Source: Chloroflexota bacterium (lineage in GTDB: Bacteria > Chloroflexota > Ktedonobacteria > Ktedonobacterales > Ktedonobacteraceae). From it: 23,872 nucleotides of DNA. Positions within the stretch are counted from its first letter, which is position 1. Every line of letters begins with the position of its first letter. The notes under the pieces are model-generated. The model was given only the letters and a program-made list of their open reading frames with translations, searched no databases and had not been told where the DNA came from. Below, piece after piece: positions 1 to 9,363 of this stretch. The DNA is taken from assembly GCA_902810755.1 (NCBI GenBank), contig CADDYT010000099.1, forward strand, positions 1 through 23,872, read 5' to 3'. Position numbers and translations under genes: made by a program.

Positions 1-2
1 TT

Positions 3-362
3 TTTCCTATAGTCAGAGAACGCGCGAAAGATAAGGCGGGCAGCCTCTCCGGCGGGCAACAGCGGCTTGTCGAATTTGCCCGCAGCCTGATGCTCGATCC
101 AAAGCTGATCCTGCTGGACGAACCCTCCATGGGCCTTGACCCGAAAACGCTCAAGCAAGTCTTTGACACCATCAAGATGATGCATGAGACAGGGCGCACC
201 ATCTTGCTGGTCGAGCAGAACGTGCGCACGGGCCTGGGAGCCTCGACACATGGCGTGGTGATGGAAAGCGGCAAAGTACGTCTGGAAGGCACCAGCACAG
301 AAATCTTGCACCATCCCGAAATCGGCCACCTCTACCTCGGCGGCACGCTCTCCGGCGTCTGA
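3..362 (+). CDS. livF: LivF-like ABC transporter ATPase, 3' part (5' end outside window)
   Basis: The reading frame is open from the window edge and shows the second half of an ABC ATPase. The signature LSGGQQRLVEFARSL is followed by Walker B LILLDEPSMGLDP and the H-loop region LLVEQNV; the end (GHLYLGG plus a few residues) matches the LivF/LivG branch. In that family the protein is the cytoplasmic ATPase of a branched-chain amino acid (or amide/urea) importer. Walker A and the true start are not in the window, so substrate and partner genes cannot be judged. The family call is strong; the assignment to LivF rather than LivG rests on the C-terminal style and is less certain. The first methionine in the window (90) lies after the signature and is not a start. 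Confidence 0.85.
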   Translation, partial: FPIVRERAKDKAGSLSGGQQRLVEFARSLMLDPKLILLDEPSMGLDPKTLKQVFDTIKMMHETGRTILLVEQNVRTGLGASTHGVVMESGKVRLEGTSTEILHHPEIGHLYLGGTLSGV

Positions 363-377
363 GTTGCTCCGAAAAAG

Positions 378-412
378 CCATCTCATCCTTCGCTGCGCTC
401 AGGATGAGATGG
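378..412. repeat. Perfect 12-bp inverted repeat with 11-nt loop between livF and the hydrolase gene
   Basis: CCATCTCATCCT (378-389) and AGGATGAGATGG (401-412) are exact reverse complements around the loop TCGCTGCGCTC. The element begins 15 nt after the livF stop and ends 47 nt before the hydrolase ATG at 460. It resembles the short TCATCC...GGATGA dispersed palindromes known from several bacterial genomes. It could end livF transcription or be a dispersed REP-like element; there is no T-run after it. Confidence 0.7.
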
Positions 413-459
413 GCGAGAGGGCTTGCAATGGCATAATATCTATGAGAAAGGATGTTGCA

Positions 460-1527
460 ATGGCTGTTGATGAACGGGTGCAGACGGCGATAGATCACTG
501 GGCGCCGCGCTTCATTGCCAACGGCATTGACCTCAACGACTTCCAGCGTGTGACGAGCAGCGTGGAAAACTGGGACGACTGGTGCCGCAAGTGGTCTGAG
601 TGCGCGCTGGTTCACGAGCAAATGGGCGAGCAGGCCGAGGCGGCAGGCTGTTACGAATCGGCTGGCTACCACTACCTGCACGCCGCCATTGCCTACCACT
701 TTGGCAAATTCCTCTTCGTGCATCGTTCCGACGAACTGCGCGCCGCCCACGAACGCTCGCTGCACGCTTATCAGAAGGGGTTGCCCTGTTTCGACTTTCC
801 CGGCGAGCGCGTCGCCATCCCCTACGAAAACGGCGGTGTGATGTACGGCATCCTGCGCAAGCCCTGGCACGTGACGAAACCGCCCGTCGTCATCCTCATC
901 CCCGGCCTCGATTCTGTCAAAGAAGAATTACACTTTTACGCCGACGATTTCCTGAAAAGAGGCATGGCCGCGCTCGCCATCGATGGCCCCGGCCAGGGCG
1001 AGATGGAGTATGATTACCCCCTCAGGCACGATTATGAAGTGCCGATAAAATATGCCATCGACTATCTTGAGACGCGACCGGACGTGGATGCCAGCCGGGT
1101 CGGGCTGATGGGTGTCAGCCTCGGCGGCTACTTCGCGCCGCGTGCAGCAGCGTTTGAGCCGCGTGTCAGAGCCGCCATCGGCAACTGCGGGGCCTATCGT
1201 TTCGCCGACCATTTTGACCGCCTGCCCTCGCTGACAAAAGCGGCCTTCACCGCCCGCCTCAAAGCGTCAGACCAGGCCACCGCGCGCACCCTGCTGGAGC
1301 CATTTGACCTGCAAGGCGTCATGGAACACATCCACAGCCCCCTGCTGGTCATCATGGGCCGCCTCGACCGGCTCGTCCCCCCGGAATCCGCCGAGCGTAT
1401 GGTCGCCGAAGCAGGCCCCCTGGCCGAACTCTGGATGTTCGAGGACGGCAACCACGTCTGCAACAACATCCCCTTCAAACACCGCCCACAGCAGGCCGAC
1501 TGGATGCGCCAGAAACTGGCCCGTTAG
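460..1527 (+). CDS. Alpha/beta hydrolase (FrsA / dihydropseudooxynicotine hydrolase-like)
   Basis: The product is a 355-aa predicted cytoplasmic serine hydrolase. The catalytic triad is readable: the nucleophile elbow GVSLGG with Ser220, Asp303 in GRLDRLVPP, and His332 in EDGNHVCNN. The oxyanion segment LIPGLDSVKEE and strand AIDGPGQGE are typical of the DUF1100/FrsA-like group. The helical N-terminal 120 residues fit the cap found in 2,6-dihydropseudooxynicotine hydrolase (about 367 aa). The ATG at 460 is preferred because AAAGGATG lies just upstream. The frame stays open upstream to TTG 364, but that stretch reads through the palindrome at 378-412 and is unlikely to be coding. Substrate is unknown. 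Proximity to a LivF-type transporter suggests hydrolysis of an imported ester or amide, which is only inference. Confidence 0.85.
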   Translation: MAVDERVQTAIDHWAPRFIANGIDLNDFQRVTSSVENWDDWCRKWSECALVHEQMGEQAEAAGCYESAGYHYLHAAIAYHFGKFLFVHRSDELRAAHERSLHAYQKGLPCFDFPGERVAIPYENGGVMYGILRKPWHVTKPPVVILIPGLDSVKEELHFYADDFLKRGMAALAIDGPGQGEMEYDYPLRHDYEVPIKYAIDYLETRPDVDASRVGLMGVSLGGYFAPRAAAFEPRVRAAIGNCGAYRFADHFDRLPSLTKAAFTARLKASDQATARTLLEPFDLQGVMEHIHSPLLVIMGRLDRLVPPESAERMVAEAGPLAELWMFEDGNHVCNNIPFKHRPQQADWMRQKLAR

Positions 1528-1556
1528 CGACCACTATTCCTTCAATAACGCTATCA

Positions 1557-1591
1557 GGGGCAAGGGCGCAGCTGGCCTGCGCCTTTGCCCC
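1557..1591 (+). terminator. Strong hairpin after the hydrolase gene
   Basis: A 15-bp stem (1557-1571 with 1577-1591, one G-U pair) encloses the 5-nt loop CTGGC, 29 nt past the hydrolase stop. It is GC-rich but has no U-tract, so it may act as an imperfect intrinsic terminator or mRNA 3' stabiliser. It separates the hydrolase from the vWA-tubulin array. The rest of the gap to 1839 shows no convincing sigma-70 promoter; the AT-rich stretch 1680-1745 is the likeliest place for one. Confidence 0.6.
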
Positions 1592-1839
1592 ATATTGTCT
1601 CCATGCTGACTCTACCTCGGATGCTTCGCTGAACCCGGTATGACAACTCGTTCATGCGAATCGCATTTTAAGCACAAAACAGTACCTCAAAAATTAGTGA
1701 GTGAATATTGCAACCTTTTTTGAGATTGTCCGATTGTAGTATACGAACAGTCACTGCGCTCTCTGAAAAATGACGGGGAAGAGCGGGCGGCTTATGCGTG
1801 TATCGATAATCTGACATGTCTCAGGTTAAGGAGTTGGAT

Positions 1840-3708
1840 ATGCAGCGACGAACAGCAAGGAACGGACGATTCTCAATCCGCTCTCATATTGGTCTGACCT
1901 TTTCATTTATTCTGTTGCTTGTCCTTAGCTGTGGCATTTTACTGCTCCCTGGCGTGGCACGGGCGGCGAGTCTGGAAGCGGGAACGCTGACCCGTCCTCT
2001 TGCCGGTTGCGCGCAGCCTGCGGCGGTGAGCGATCAATCGCTGTTGATCGTATTGCTTGACCGTTCCGGGAGCCTTGTAGACCAGCCAGGCGCGACCGAC
2101 CCGGATGGCTATAGCACGAGCGTGACAAAAGCTCTGGCCGATCTGTGGCCCGGTTCGATGGCGGTGATCCCTTTCAGCAATGGAAGTACCCCTGTGCTGG
2201 GGCCTGCCGCGCTGAGCAACGCGGGCCAGCGCGACGCCTTGAAGAATGAGATTCAGAACTATCCCATCGGCGGCAATACGCCTCTGGCGCCTGCCATGCA
2301 GAAGGCGCTTGACCTGCTGAAGCACGCCCCTGCCGGGTCGAGGGCAGTCATTGTCACCGACGGCAGCCCGCAGCCGGTCGTGTTGAACGGAGTGAATCAG
2401 GCCGACGAGATACGCGGCCAGCTTATCCCGCAGTTCTGCGCGCTCGCTGTCCCGGTCAATACCATTGGCCTGGCCCTTGATCTGAACTCGTCCGACGGGC
2501 AGACGGCGAACCGGTTATTAAGCGACATCGCTAACGGGACGGGCGGCAGCTATACGCTGGTACGCAATGCGCGGGAACTGGCGCATGTGGTGGTGCAGTT
2601 GTACGCCGCCTGGCAGCACCTGATCTTCGCTCCCGTGCAGTCCGGCAATAACGCCTACACCGTCTCCATCGATACCTATGCGAAGCGTGTCATCTTTGTC
2701 ACGTTCCGTAGCGCAGCTAGCTTTGCCATTACGCTGACTGCCCCCGATGGGCAGCCCGTTCCCGATCAGGCCGTGCAGCGTTCCACCGACCGCCACTATG
2801 AGATCGACAACATGGTGCTTTCCACCGTCAACCAGCCAGGCACGTATGGCATCAGTGTGGGCGGCGATAGCGGAGCGCAGGTCTACGCGCTGGTGGAGTC
2901 GCGCCTGCACGCGGCGCTGGTGCAGCCGAAGACGAGTGACATCGCGCGCATCGGCCAGCCCCTGACCATCCAGGCGGAATTAGAAGACGGGAACACGCCT
3001 ATCATCCCCAGAGCCAACGAGGCCACGCTCAATGCCCTGGTGACGACAGTGGTGAACGGGAAAACGGTTTCCGGCACCACCGTTGAATTGACGCAGCAGA
3101 GCAATAGCGCAATCTTCGCGGGCAAGATCACCCTGACCGGGCCGGTGGGCAAGGTGCATATCCAGATTCAGGCCGTCTACCTGCAAATACCGGTAGAAGC
3201 TTCTCAGGCTCAGGTGACGATCCCGCTGGCGAAGGCGATTGTGGTGCAGAAACCCGTGCCGGGCTGCGGCACCAGCATCAGTTGCTACTGGCATCGCTAC
3301 TCCACCCTCATCGTGGGTATCCCGCTGGCGTTCGTCCTCTTGCTTCTGCTGCTCTTGCGCCTGCTGAGCAAGGGGCCATACGGCACTCTGAAGCAGGGAC
3401 GGGTGAGCGAGGAGCTTGGCGCGCTGCGCCGCCCCTTTGGCCGCAGACTGTTTCACAAGTCTACGATGAGTTCGCGCGAGCTGGAAGACTACGGGAACTT
3501 TACCTTCAACGGGGCCAGCTTTGATCTGCACTTCAAGGGCGGCGGCGTCACCATCCGCGCGCGCAGCGAGACGCCTGAGATCAAAGTGAGGAGCGGCTCG
3601 CAGTATGAGAAGGTGACGCGCGATGGCGTTGTCCTCAATGAGGGGAATGCCATCATGGTTGAACGATGTACCCCGGCCATTTTCTCTGACCGGAGTGACG
3701 GGGACTGA
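1840..3708 (+). CDS. Secreted, membrane-anchored von Willebrand factor A domain protein
   Basis: The product has 622 aa. A basic N-terminus and hydrophobic segment (about 17-37) end in VARA, with a plausible signal peptidase site after residue 42. A vWA domain follows (about 66-260) with a readable MIDAS: DRSGS at 74-78, Thr147 in GGNTPLAP and Asp in TDG at 173-175, so metal-dependent ligand binding is likely. Residues 270-480 look like beta-rich extracytoplasmic domains. A second membrane helix lies at about 490-509, and a tail of about 110 aa lies after it, probably cytoplasmic. The start at 1840 has AAGGAG six nt upstream; the in-frame ATG at 1816 has no such site. It is the first gene of the array, 63 nt before the tubulin-like gene. 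Inferred role: the envelope-facing part of the system. Confidence 0.85.
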   Translation: MQRRTARNGRFSIRSHIGLTFSFILLLVLSCGILLLPGVARAASLEAGTLTRPLAGCAQPAAVSDQSLLIVLLDRSGSLVDQPGATDPDGYSTSVTKALADLWPGSMAVIPFSNGSTPVLGPAALSNAGQRDALKNEIQNYPIGGNTPLAPAMQKALDLLKHAPAGSRAVIVTDGSPQPVVLNGVNQADEIRGQLIPQFCALAVPVNTIGLALDLNSSDGQTANRLLSDIANGTGGSYTLVRNARELAHVVVQLYAAWQHLIFAPVQSGNNAYTVSIDTYAKRVIFVTFRSAASFAITLTAPDGQPVPDQAVQRSTDRHYEIDNMVLSTVNQPGTYGISVGGDSGAQVYALVESRLHAALVQPKTSDIARIGQPLTIQAELEDGNTPIIPRANEATLNALVTTVVNGKTVSGTTVELTQQSNSAIFAGKITLTGPVGKVHIQIQAVYLQIPVEASQAQVTIPLAKAIVVQKPVPGCGTSISCYWHRYSTLIVGIPLAFVLLLLLLLRLLSKGPYGTLKQGRVSEELGALRRPFGRRLFHKSTMSSRELEDYGNFTFNGASFDLHFKGGGVTIRARSETPEIKVRSGSQYEKVTRDGVVLNEGNAIMVERCTPAIFSDRSDGD

Positions 3709-3771
3709 TCTTTATGCAAGGCATCATCTTAGATAAGTCCGGGCAAGGCAAAGAGAGGAGCGAAAAGAGAT

Positions 3772-6417
3772 ATGGGTAAAAAGTTACTGGTGGTCACTGC
3801 TGGAACGGTCGCGGCCAGCGTGGGCCAGACCCTGCTGAAGCAGATGAAGGCGCATCCCAACAGCGACCTGACCGTGATGGCGCGCTATATTGATACCGCC
3901 TACCTGCCGAACCGCAACAGCAACCTGCGCAAGGGGGAATGGTTCCATTTGAGCATTGACCCTCGCTACATGGAGGCGGTTTACGAGGAGCGTGAGAACT
4001 ATCCCCTGATCAATAATATGCTGTTTCCGGGCCTGTTGCCGGGTACGTCTACCGTTGGCGGAGGCAGCATTCGCTACAATGGCGCCGCCGCCGTCGAGGT
4101 GAAGCGCAACGACCTGAGACGCTGGCTCGGTGCAAGCATGACGGAACTGGCCCGCCAGGGCGATGGCTCTACGAACATCTCTGTGGCGCTGATTGTCAGC
4201 GCGGTCGGGGCTACCGGCAGCGGCTCGCTGGAGCATCTGATCGATGTGATTGTTGACGCGGCCAGCTTTGCCGATGTCCATTCGGTCGACCAATCCACCA
4301 TTCGTTGCGATGTGTACATTTTGCAGCCATCGCAGGACGCCACCGATCTGGGCCTGGCAAACACGCTGGCCCTCTACGCCGAACTGGCGGCCTCGCAGCT
4401 CTCCGGCGGCAGCACGCGCAACTACCAGGGGCGCAAGATCATGATCGGCTGGGGCAGCGATACCGCCCTTTCCTCTATCGACCAGTTGCGCGAGGTGGCG
4501 GCTACCATTGTGCGCCTGAGTACCGACCCGACCTCGCAGTTCGCGGCGGAATTTCAAGAGCGCGAAGTGGATAATCATGTCCTGCGCGAACTGGACCCGT
4601 TAAACAATTTGCCCATGCACCTCTCTCTGGCGACCGTTGTGACGATTAGCCTGGGACGCCTGCAGGAACAGATTGTCCAGCGTGACGTCAATCGTCTGGT
4701 CAACAGCCTGGTCTTCGATAGCTCAGGTGGCGGTAGCGGAATTGGAGAGAACGTGCTACTGGGCCGCTTTGCCGACGCGCTGGCCGGGGAGAGCGCCGAG
4801 GATCGCTATCAGAAACTGCTCGAATACCTCTCCGAGCCGGTTCATCTCGTTGATGTCCTGCGGCGTATCGATGGGCTGGTAAACTCAAAAGGCACGCCGG
4901 AGGGCGAAAAGGGCGCGAAAATGCAGAGCCTCTGGCGAGAGACTGCTGATGAGATCAGGCAGGGGCGTCATCGTATTCGGGATTTCGCGCTATCGTTTGC
5001 TTCCAATGCCCTGCTGGAACTGGATCGTGCCAAAGGAGAGCGGATCTGTCAGGGCAACGTCTCGCTGACCGAACTGCGTGAGGAATATCGCGCGCTGCAA
5101 AGCACCCTGGCCGGAGTGTTGAAGGTAGCGCGCGAGGATGTGGGCAGCACGGTCAATGACGGCAATGTAACCCGCCAGTATCAGGCGCTGGGCGGCATCT
5201 GGCCGTTGCGCCTGATTAACCGCAAGACGAAGCTGCGGCGGCTGGCCGGGGTTATCCGGCGCAATTTGCAGGAACACCTGCAGGAAACGACGCGCGCTTC
5301 CGCTATCGAAGTGCTGAACAGGCTGGAGCAGCGTTGCGCGGAGATTGGCCGTAATCTGGATATCGTGCTGGGCAAACTGCGCCGCAAACGCGACGATGAC
5401 CAGCGATTCTCCAACTCTGCCACCAAGTTCAGCCTTGAGAGCGGCAATTCCATGAACATCGTCGCCCTTTCCACGACGGACGAGATGAACGAGTATGCCG
5501 CTCAGGTCAGCATCTTCACCTCTGAGAACAATGGGCCGGAGCAACTGGCCGAATTTCGCCAGTGGTTGCAGGGGCGGCCTGAACTGGAAGCCCTCTTCCG
5601 GGGCAATCTCGATCAATTGATGGGCGTGATTACCTCGTACACACAGGAGAAAGTGCGCGAGGCGATGGAGAAGCACTCAATCCTCGATATCCTGCACCGC
5701 TCCGGCGAAGATATGCTACACAGGCGTTTCATCGAGGCAGATAAAAAGGCAAAGGCGCTTGTCAGCTATAGCGAGGATTTCGCGCCAGAGCGCCGCGAAG
5801 CCTGGCACGTGGCCGCTTTCTACCGCAACGAGGAGCAGTACGCCGAACTCCTCGATGCAATGGAGGAAGCTTTTCCTCAGGGCCAGTGCAAGCTTCTGTA
5901 CTCCAATGACCCGGCTGAAATTGCCGTTTTCTACTATGTCGATGGCGTTCCCATGTCAGCCGTCAATGACCTGAAGGGACGCTGCCTGGACGCTTTCTTG
6001 AAGCGCCGCCTGCAGTGGCAGAAGCATAAGAGCATCCTGGATAGCAATCACCCGGTTGGCAGCATTGGCGGCCTCAACCAGCGCGTGGGCGTACCCATCT
6101 TCAGCGGCAGAGATGCCGAAGAGAGGGTGCAGGCGAGCGGCGTCATTAAGAGCCTCTACCAGCGGCGCGGCAAAGAGGTGGGAACCTACAGGATCGAAGA
6201 ACTGCCTGAATTTGCCGAACCCGGCAAGACTGCCCCCGGCGGCTCGTTGAACGGCAAAACCGAGCCGTTGTTCGGCAGCAAGATCGACCCCGCGCAGGCA
6301 GCCGATACGCTCAATGGAAACGGACACAATGGCACAACCGCGCCTGCCGGAGCGGGCGAGGAGGCCCCGGCTGACCCGTCTGTCGTGGAAAGAAAGGGTT
6401 CCAATGACAGCATATAG
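3772..6417 (+). CDS. Tubulin/FtsZ-superfamily protein (Tubulin_2-like) with coiled coils
   Basis: The product has 881 aa. The N-terminus (KKLLVVTAGTVAASVGQTLLKQM) is a nucleotide-fold beta-alpha start. Residues 146-151 read GATGSG inside SAVGATGSGS, the position and form of the tubulin/FtsZ signature GGGTG(S/T)G with the second Gly changed to Ala. About 420-545 is helical and charged, with likely coiled coils, and is followed by a further alpha/beta region. The last 65 residues are Gly/Ala/Pro/Asn-rich and probably disordered, reminiscent of the FtsZ C-terminal linker. I see no clear T7 synergy-loop NxDxxD/E motif, so GTP hydrolysis is unproven. Family knowledge: large bacterial tubulin-like proteins outside FtsZ are often encoded beside vWA and membrane proteins and have been proposed to remodel membranes. 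Its stop overlaps the next gene by 14 nt, which suggests translational coupling. Confidence 0.8.
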   Translation: MGKKLLVVTAGTVAASVGQTLLKQMKAHPNSDLTVMARYIDTAYLPNRNSNLRKGEWFHLSIDPRYMEAVYEERENYPLINNMLFPGLLPGTSTVGGGSIRYNGAAAVEVKRNDLRRWLGASMTELARQGDGSTNISVALIVSAVGATGSGSLEHLIDVIVDAASFADVHSVDQSTIRCDVYILQPSQDATDLGLANTLALYAELAASQLSGGSTRNYQGRKIMIGWGSDTALSSIDQLREVAATIVRLSTDPTSQFAAEFQEREVDNHVLRELDPLNNLPMHLSLATVVTISLGRLQEQIVQRDVNRLVNSLVFDSSGGGSGIGENVLLGRFADALAGESAEDRYQKLLEYLSEPVHLVDVLRRIDGLVNSKGTPEGEKGAKMQSLWRETADEIRQGRHRIRDFALSFASNALLELDRAKGERICQGNVSLTELREEYRALQSTLAGVLKVAREDVGSTVNDGNVTRQYQALGGIWPLRLINRKTKLRRLAGVIRRNLQEHLQETTRASAIEVLNRLEQRCAEIGRNLDIVLGKLRRKRDDDQRFSNSATKFSLESGNSMNIVALSTTDEMNEYAAQVSIFTSENNGPEQLAEFRQWLQGRPELEALFRGNLDQLMGVITSYTQEKVREAMEKHSILDILHRSGEDMLHRRFIEADKKAKALVSYSEDFAPERREAWHVAAFYRNEEQYAELLDAMEEAFPQGQCKLLYSNDPAEIAVFYYVDGVPMSAVNDLKGRCLDAFLKRRLQWQKHKSILDSNHPVGSIGGLNQRVGVPIFSGRDAEERVQASGVIKSLYQRRGKEVGTYRIEELPEFAEPGKTAPGGSLNGKTEPLFGSKIDPAQAADTLNGNGHNGTTAPAGAGEEAPADPSVVERKGSNDSI

Positions 6418-9331
6418 CCACTTTACAGCAGAAGAAGGGTATCAGGCGGTGGCGCAGATGCCGCTGCCTGAGGCCGCAGTGGTCATCGACGTGCGCCAGC
6501 GTCACCCCGACGAAGGGGACGTGCTGCTCGCTCACCTGCATACAGAGCTGGCAGACCTGACGGCGGAGATACAGGCTGCGCAAGTCCCGTCCTGGTCTCA
6601 CCTGCTCGAATGCATTGCCGTGCTACAACTCGTCGCCAACCCGTCCCCCGGCGGTTTGTTCAGCGAGAGCGACTTTCTGCTGACTTCACAGGATGGTCAG
6701 CAAATGCCGCTGGCCGGTCGAGACAGGCTGGCAGAGTTTGTCGGGACGGAAGTCATCGACTTTGTGCGCACCTGCCGTCTCAAAGCTGCCGCCCCCACCG
6801 ACGATGCTACGGCGATGGCCGCCGGAGAAACAGGCGCTATCAGGCTCTCAACCGTGCGCGTCTTCTTCCTGGCAGACATGCAGGAAGCGGAGTCATTGAG
6901 CCGGGCCGCCACATACGCCCACTGGTTTAAGGCGTGGACTGAGCAGCAGCGTGGGCGCAGGCGCACTCACCGTAACGAACTGATTCACACCGTTGTCCTC
7001 TCGCTCAATAGCGGCCCGTCGTACCACGATACCCTGCTGGATACGCTGGGGCCTCTTGCTGAGGCCATCGATACCGTAATTTTGCTCCAGAAATATAGCG
7101 ATGATGAGGCGGCGCTCTACCATGAGGCGCAGACGGCGCAGGCGGAACTCCTGCTCTACACCCTGCTCTTGCGTTGGCCCGACGTTTTCTGGAAGCGGAT
7201 AGATGACCCCATCACGATGCACGAGCATTTTTTGAAGGTAGCAAGAACCTTTCCCTGGCCCACCTATATTATCGGCGTCTCCTCGCTGGAGTATTCCGCG
7301 CGCTGGTCTGCTAGATGGTTGAATTATGGCGTGGCAGCTACATTACTCGAATCGCTGGGCGATGAGCAGAAAATCGCGCTGGATCGGCAGGCGCTCAAAA
7401 CCAACGTTCAGAAGTGGTTCAACGTCTGGTGGCAAGACGTGCGCGCGGTCGTACCGGATGCCCTGAGTGAAGAGATCAATGAGTTGCAGCCTTTTGCCCG
7501 CTTACAGGCCCTTGCCTCTGCCTTGCCCCTTGCCCGCAGTTCTCCGCTGACGGCCAGAGAGAAGCTGGCAGCGTTTCAGCAGCAGGTAGATACGTGCTAT
7601 GGCCCGGTCGGGGCAAAAGCGTGGCAGCGGGCCCTTGAACACGCTTCTCCTGCCTTGCTGAGCCAGTTGAAATGGATGTACGAACGAAGCCGCTCGGAGA
7701 ACGAGCCGCTTGAGGAAGCATACAGCCAGTTGATCGCGCTGTATGAGAAAGCCAGAAAAGTCCTGGGCCTGCATTTTCAGGAGGCGTCTGGCGCCATTCC
7801 CCGCGCGCTCTGCCAGCTTTCCGCGCTCAAAGAAGCGGAGGAGACGGTGTCTGAACTGGCCCACAAACCTCTTGTGGTGGAGCAATATCGCGAGCAGGTG
7901 GAACAGCAGGTTGAGCAGGCATCGAACGAGTTGTCGAAGCGACTGGTCACCTGGCGGCTGCCGTTCTTCGGGCGCGTCCTGCGTTCGACGCTGGTATCGT
8001 GGTTGCTGGCCTTTGCGCTGGCCGCGCTGCTGCTCTTTGCCATAGACTGGCAAACGCTCTTCTGGTCGCTCACCGGCGTTTTCCCCTTTGTGGTCGGCGC
8101 GCTCTCCGGGTATAGCACCGTCTTCCTGTGGGGCTGGCGCGTCTTCCTGCTCCTGCTCGTGCTGCTCGGCGAATGGGCCTACCTGTCCGCGCGCAATCGC
8201 TCCCTGCACGACCTGTACCAGGCGATCGACGATGACCTGCGCCGCACCTTGCAGGCGCAGTTGAGCAGCCTGGGCGATTGCATTGCCGCCCGTTTTGCCC
8301 TGGACATCTTACGCGAAACGGATCTCTATGCCGAAAGAAACAGGACAGGCCCGTATGAGCGGCGGCTCAGAGAATTTGAGCAGTTAAACAGGAAGCTGCT
8401 GACCCGCGCGCGCCAGCAGCAGCAACTGGCCGATAGCCGTATTGAGGAGGGCCTGGAGAGGGTGCAGGGCCGTCCCAACCGGGATTTTCGCGCCCCCTGG
8501 CCGCTCTGGCAGAATCGCCGCGAGTATATTGCCTGGTCGCAGATTGAGGACGCTTTCTTGCGTCAGGGCCTGGCAGAGAACGCTGCCCCGACAAATCTGC
8601 TGGCGGAGCTGCTGCTGCGTCTTCTGGGAACGGAGAAACCGGCGGCGTTGCTCGCGGATATATGTCAAAAGCGGATTGAGATTACTGACGGCGAAGCGCG
8701 TTTCCAGGCCGTCAGCACATTGCTGATCGCCCTGCTCCTGTCTGCTCCTGTCGCAAATACTGCTATCCCGGATATCCTGCCGCTACTTCAGGAATATGCT
8801 ACCCTGCAAGAACTCTACGAAGAGGAGTATCCACTTACAGGCAGCAATACCTTCGACCCGCGAGCTAGCGTGCGCACGCTTGCTCTGGCGCGGGCGCGCG
8901 GCCACGCGCTGGCGCAGCCGCTGCCGCTGGGAGAGGAACAGGTATCAGCCGCCCTTGCCTCCTGGGTGAGTCGCCAGCAACGGGGAATCGTGCAAGGCAT
9001 CTTTTCCTGGAACAGTATCATTGAACGTCTTGAAAAAACTGAGCAAGGGTTGCAACTTTTTCAGGCGCTGGATGATTTATCTCAGCGAGGAACGTTGTCA
9101 GGATATACCGATGAAGTGTCCGGCGAAGATTCCTTTTACCTGTTTCGCGCGCCGGGAGCGAGCAATGACATCCTGGTTGACTTTCTCAACCCGGCACAGC
9201 ATGTACATCTCTGCCAGGAACCATTTCCCGACCGGGAGAAACTGATCTACATGCATGTTCACCGCATACAACAGCTTCTCCCGCCCTCGCAGGCAGAAAC
9301 GAGAGAGAACAACGCGGATGACCGCGTTTGA
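6404..9331 (+). CDS. Large membrane protein A, paralogue of the next gene
   Basis: The product has 975 aa and no family I can name. About 525 mainly soluble residues precede two or three membrane helices (530-547, 552-568, 575-593); a helical, probably coiled-coil C-terminal region of about 380 residues follows. The N-terminal part alternates strands and helices (AAVVIDVR, VRVFFLADM at 151-159, TYIIGVSSLEYSARW at 287-301), suggesting a Rossmann-like fold. The same landmarks recur in the same order in the downstream gene, so the two are paralogues. The ATG at 6404 is preferred: GAAAGGG lies upstream and it overlaps the tubulin gene by only 14 nt. The frame is open back to 6314, which would force a 104-nt overlap. 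Inferred role: membrane anchor or regulator of the tubulin-like protein. Confidence 0.8.
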   Translation: MTAYSHFTAEEGYQAVAQMPLPEAAVVIDVRQRHPDEGDVLLAHLHTELADLTAEIQAAQVPSWSHLLECIAVLQLVANPSPGGLFSESDFLLTSQDGQQMPLAGRDRLAEFVGTEVIDFVRTCRLKAAAPTDDATAMAAGETGAIRLSTVRVFFLADMQEAESLSRAATYAHWFKAWTEQQRGRRRTHRNELIHTVVLSLNSGPSYHDTLLDTLGPLAEAIDTVILLQKYSDDEAALYHEAQTAQAELLLYTLLLRWPDVFWKRIDDPITMHEHFLKVARTFPWPTYIIGVSSLEYSARWSARWLNYGVAATLLESLGDEQKIALDRQALKTNVQKWFNVWWQDVRAVVPDALSEEINELQPFARLQALASALPLARSSPLTAREKLAAFQQQVDTCYGPVGAKAWQRALEHASPALLSQLKWMYERSRSENEPLEEAYSQLIALYEKARKVLGLHFQEASGAIPRALCQLSALKEAEETVSELAHKPLVVEQYREQVEQQVEQASNELSKRLVTWRLPFFGRVLRSTLVSWLLAFALAALLLFAIDWQTLFWSLTGVFPFVVGALSGYSTVFLWGWRVFLLLLVLLGEWAYLSARNRSLHDLYQAIDDDLRRTLQAQLSSLGDCIAARFALDILRETDLYAERNRTGPYERRLREFEQLNRKLLTRARQQQQLADSRIEEGLERVQGRPNRDFRAPWPLWQNRREYIAWSQIEDAFLRQGLAENAAPTNLLAELLLRLLGTEKPAALLADICQKRIEITDGEARFQAVSTLLIALLLSAPVANTAIPDILPLLQEYATLQELYEEEYPLTGSNTFDPRASVRTLALARARGHALAQPLPLGEEQVSAALASWVSRQQRGIVQGIFSWNSIIERLEKTEQGLQLFQALDDLSQRGTLSGYTDEVSGEDSFYLFRAPGASNDILVDFLNPAQHVHLCQEPFPDREKLIYMHVHRIQQLLPPSQAETRENNADDRV

Positions 9332-9363
9332 ACTGATAGCAAACAAACAGGAGGATGCAGCTT

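Noticed and set aside
364..459. TTG-initiated N-terminal extension of the hydrolase
   Set aside because: It reads through the palindrome at 378-412 and adds residues unlike the family; ATG 460 has a better ribosome-binding site.
1720..1742. TTGAGA...TAGTAT as a sigma-70 promoter for the vWA array
   Set aside because: The spacer is only 11 nt.
3784..4578. 264-codon antisense frame in the tubulin-like gene
   Set aside because: It is a GC-rich shadow of a well-supported gene, with no motifs.
6314..6403. Earlier ATG for membrane protein A
   Set aside because: It would overlap the tubulin-like gene by 104 nt and adds an Arg/Pro-rich out-of-frame readout of that gene's tail.
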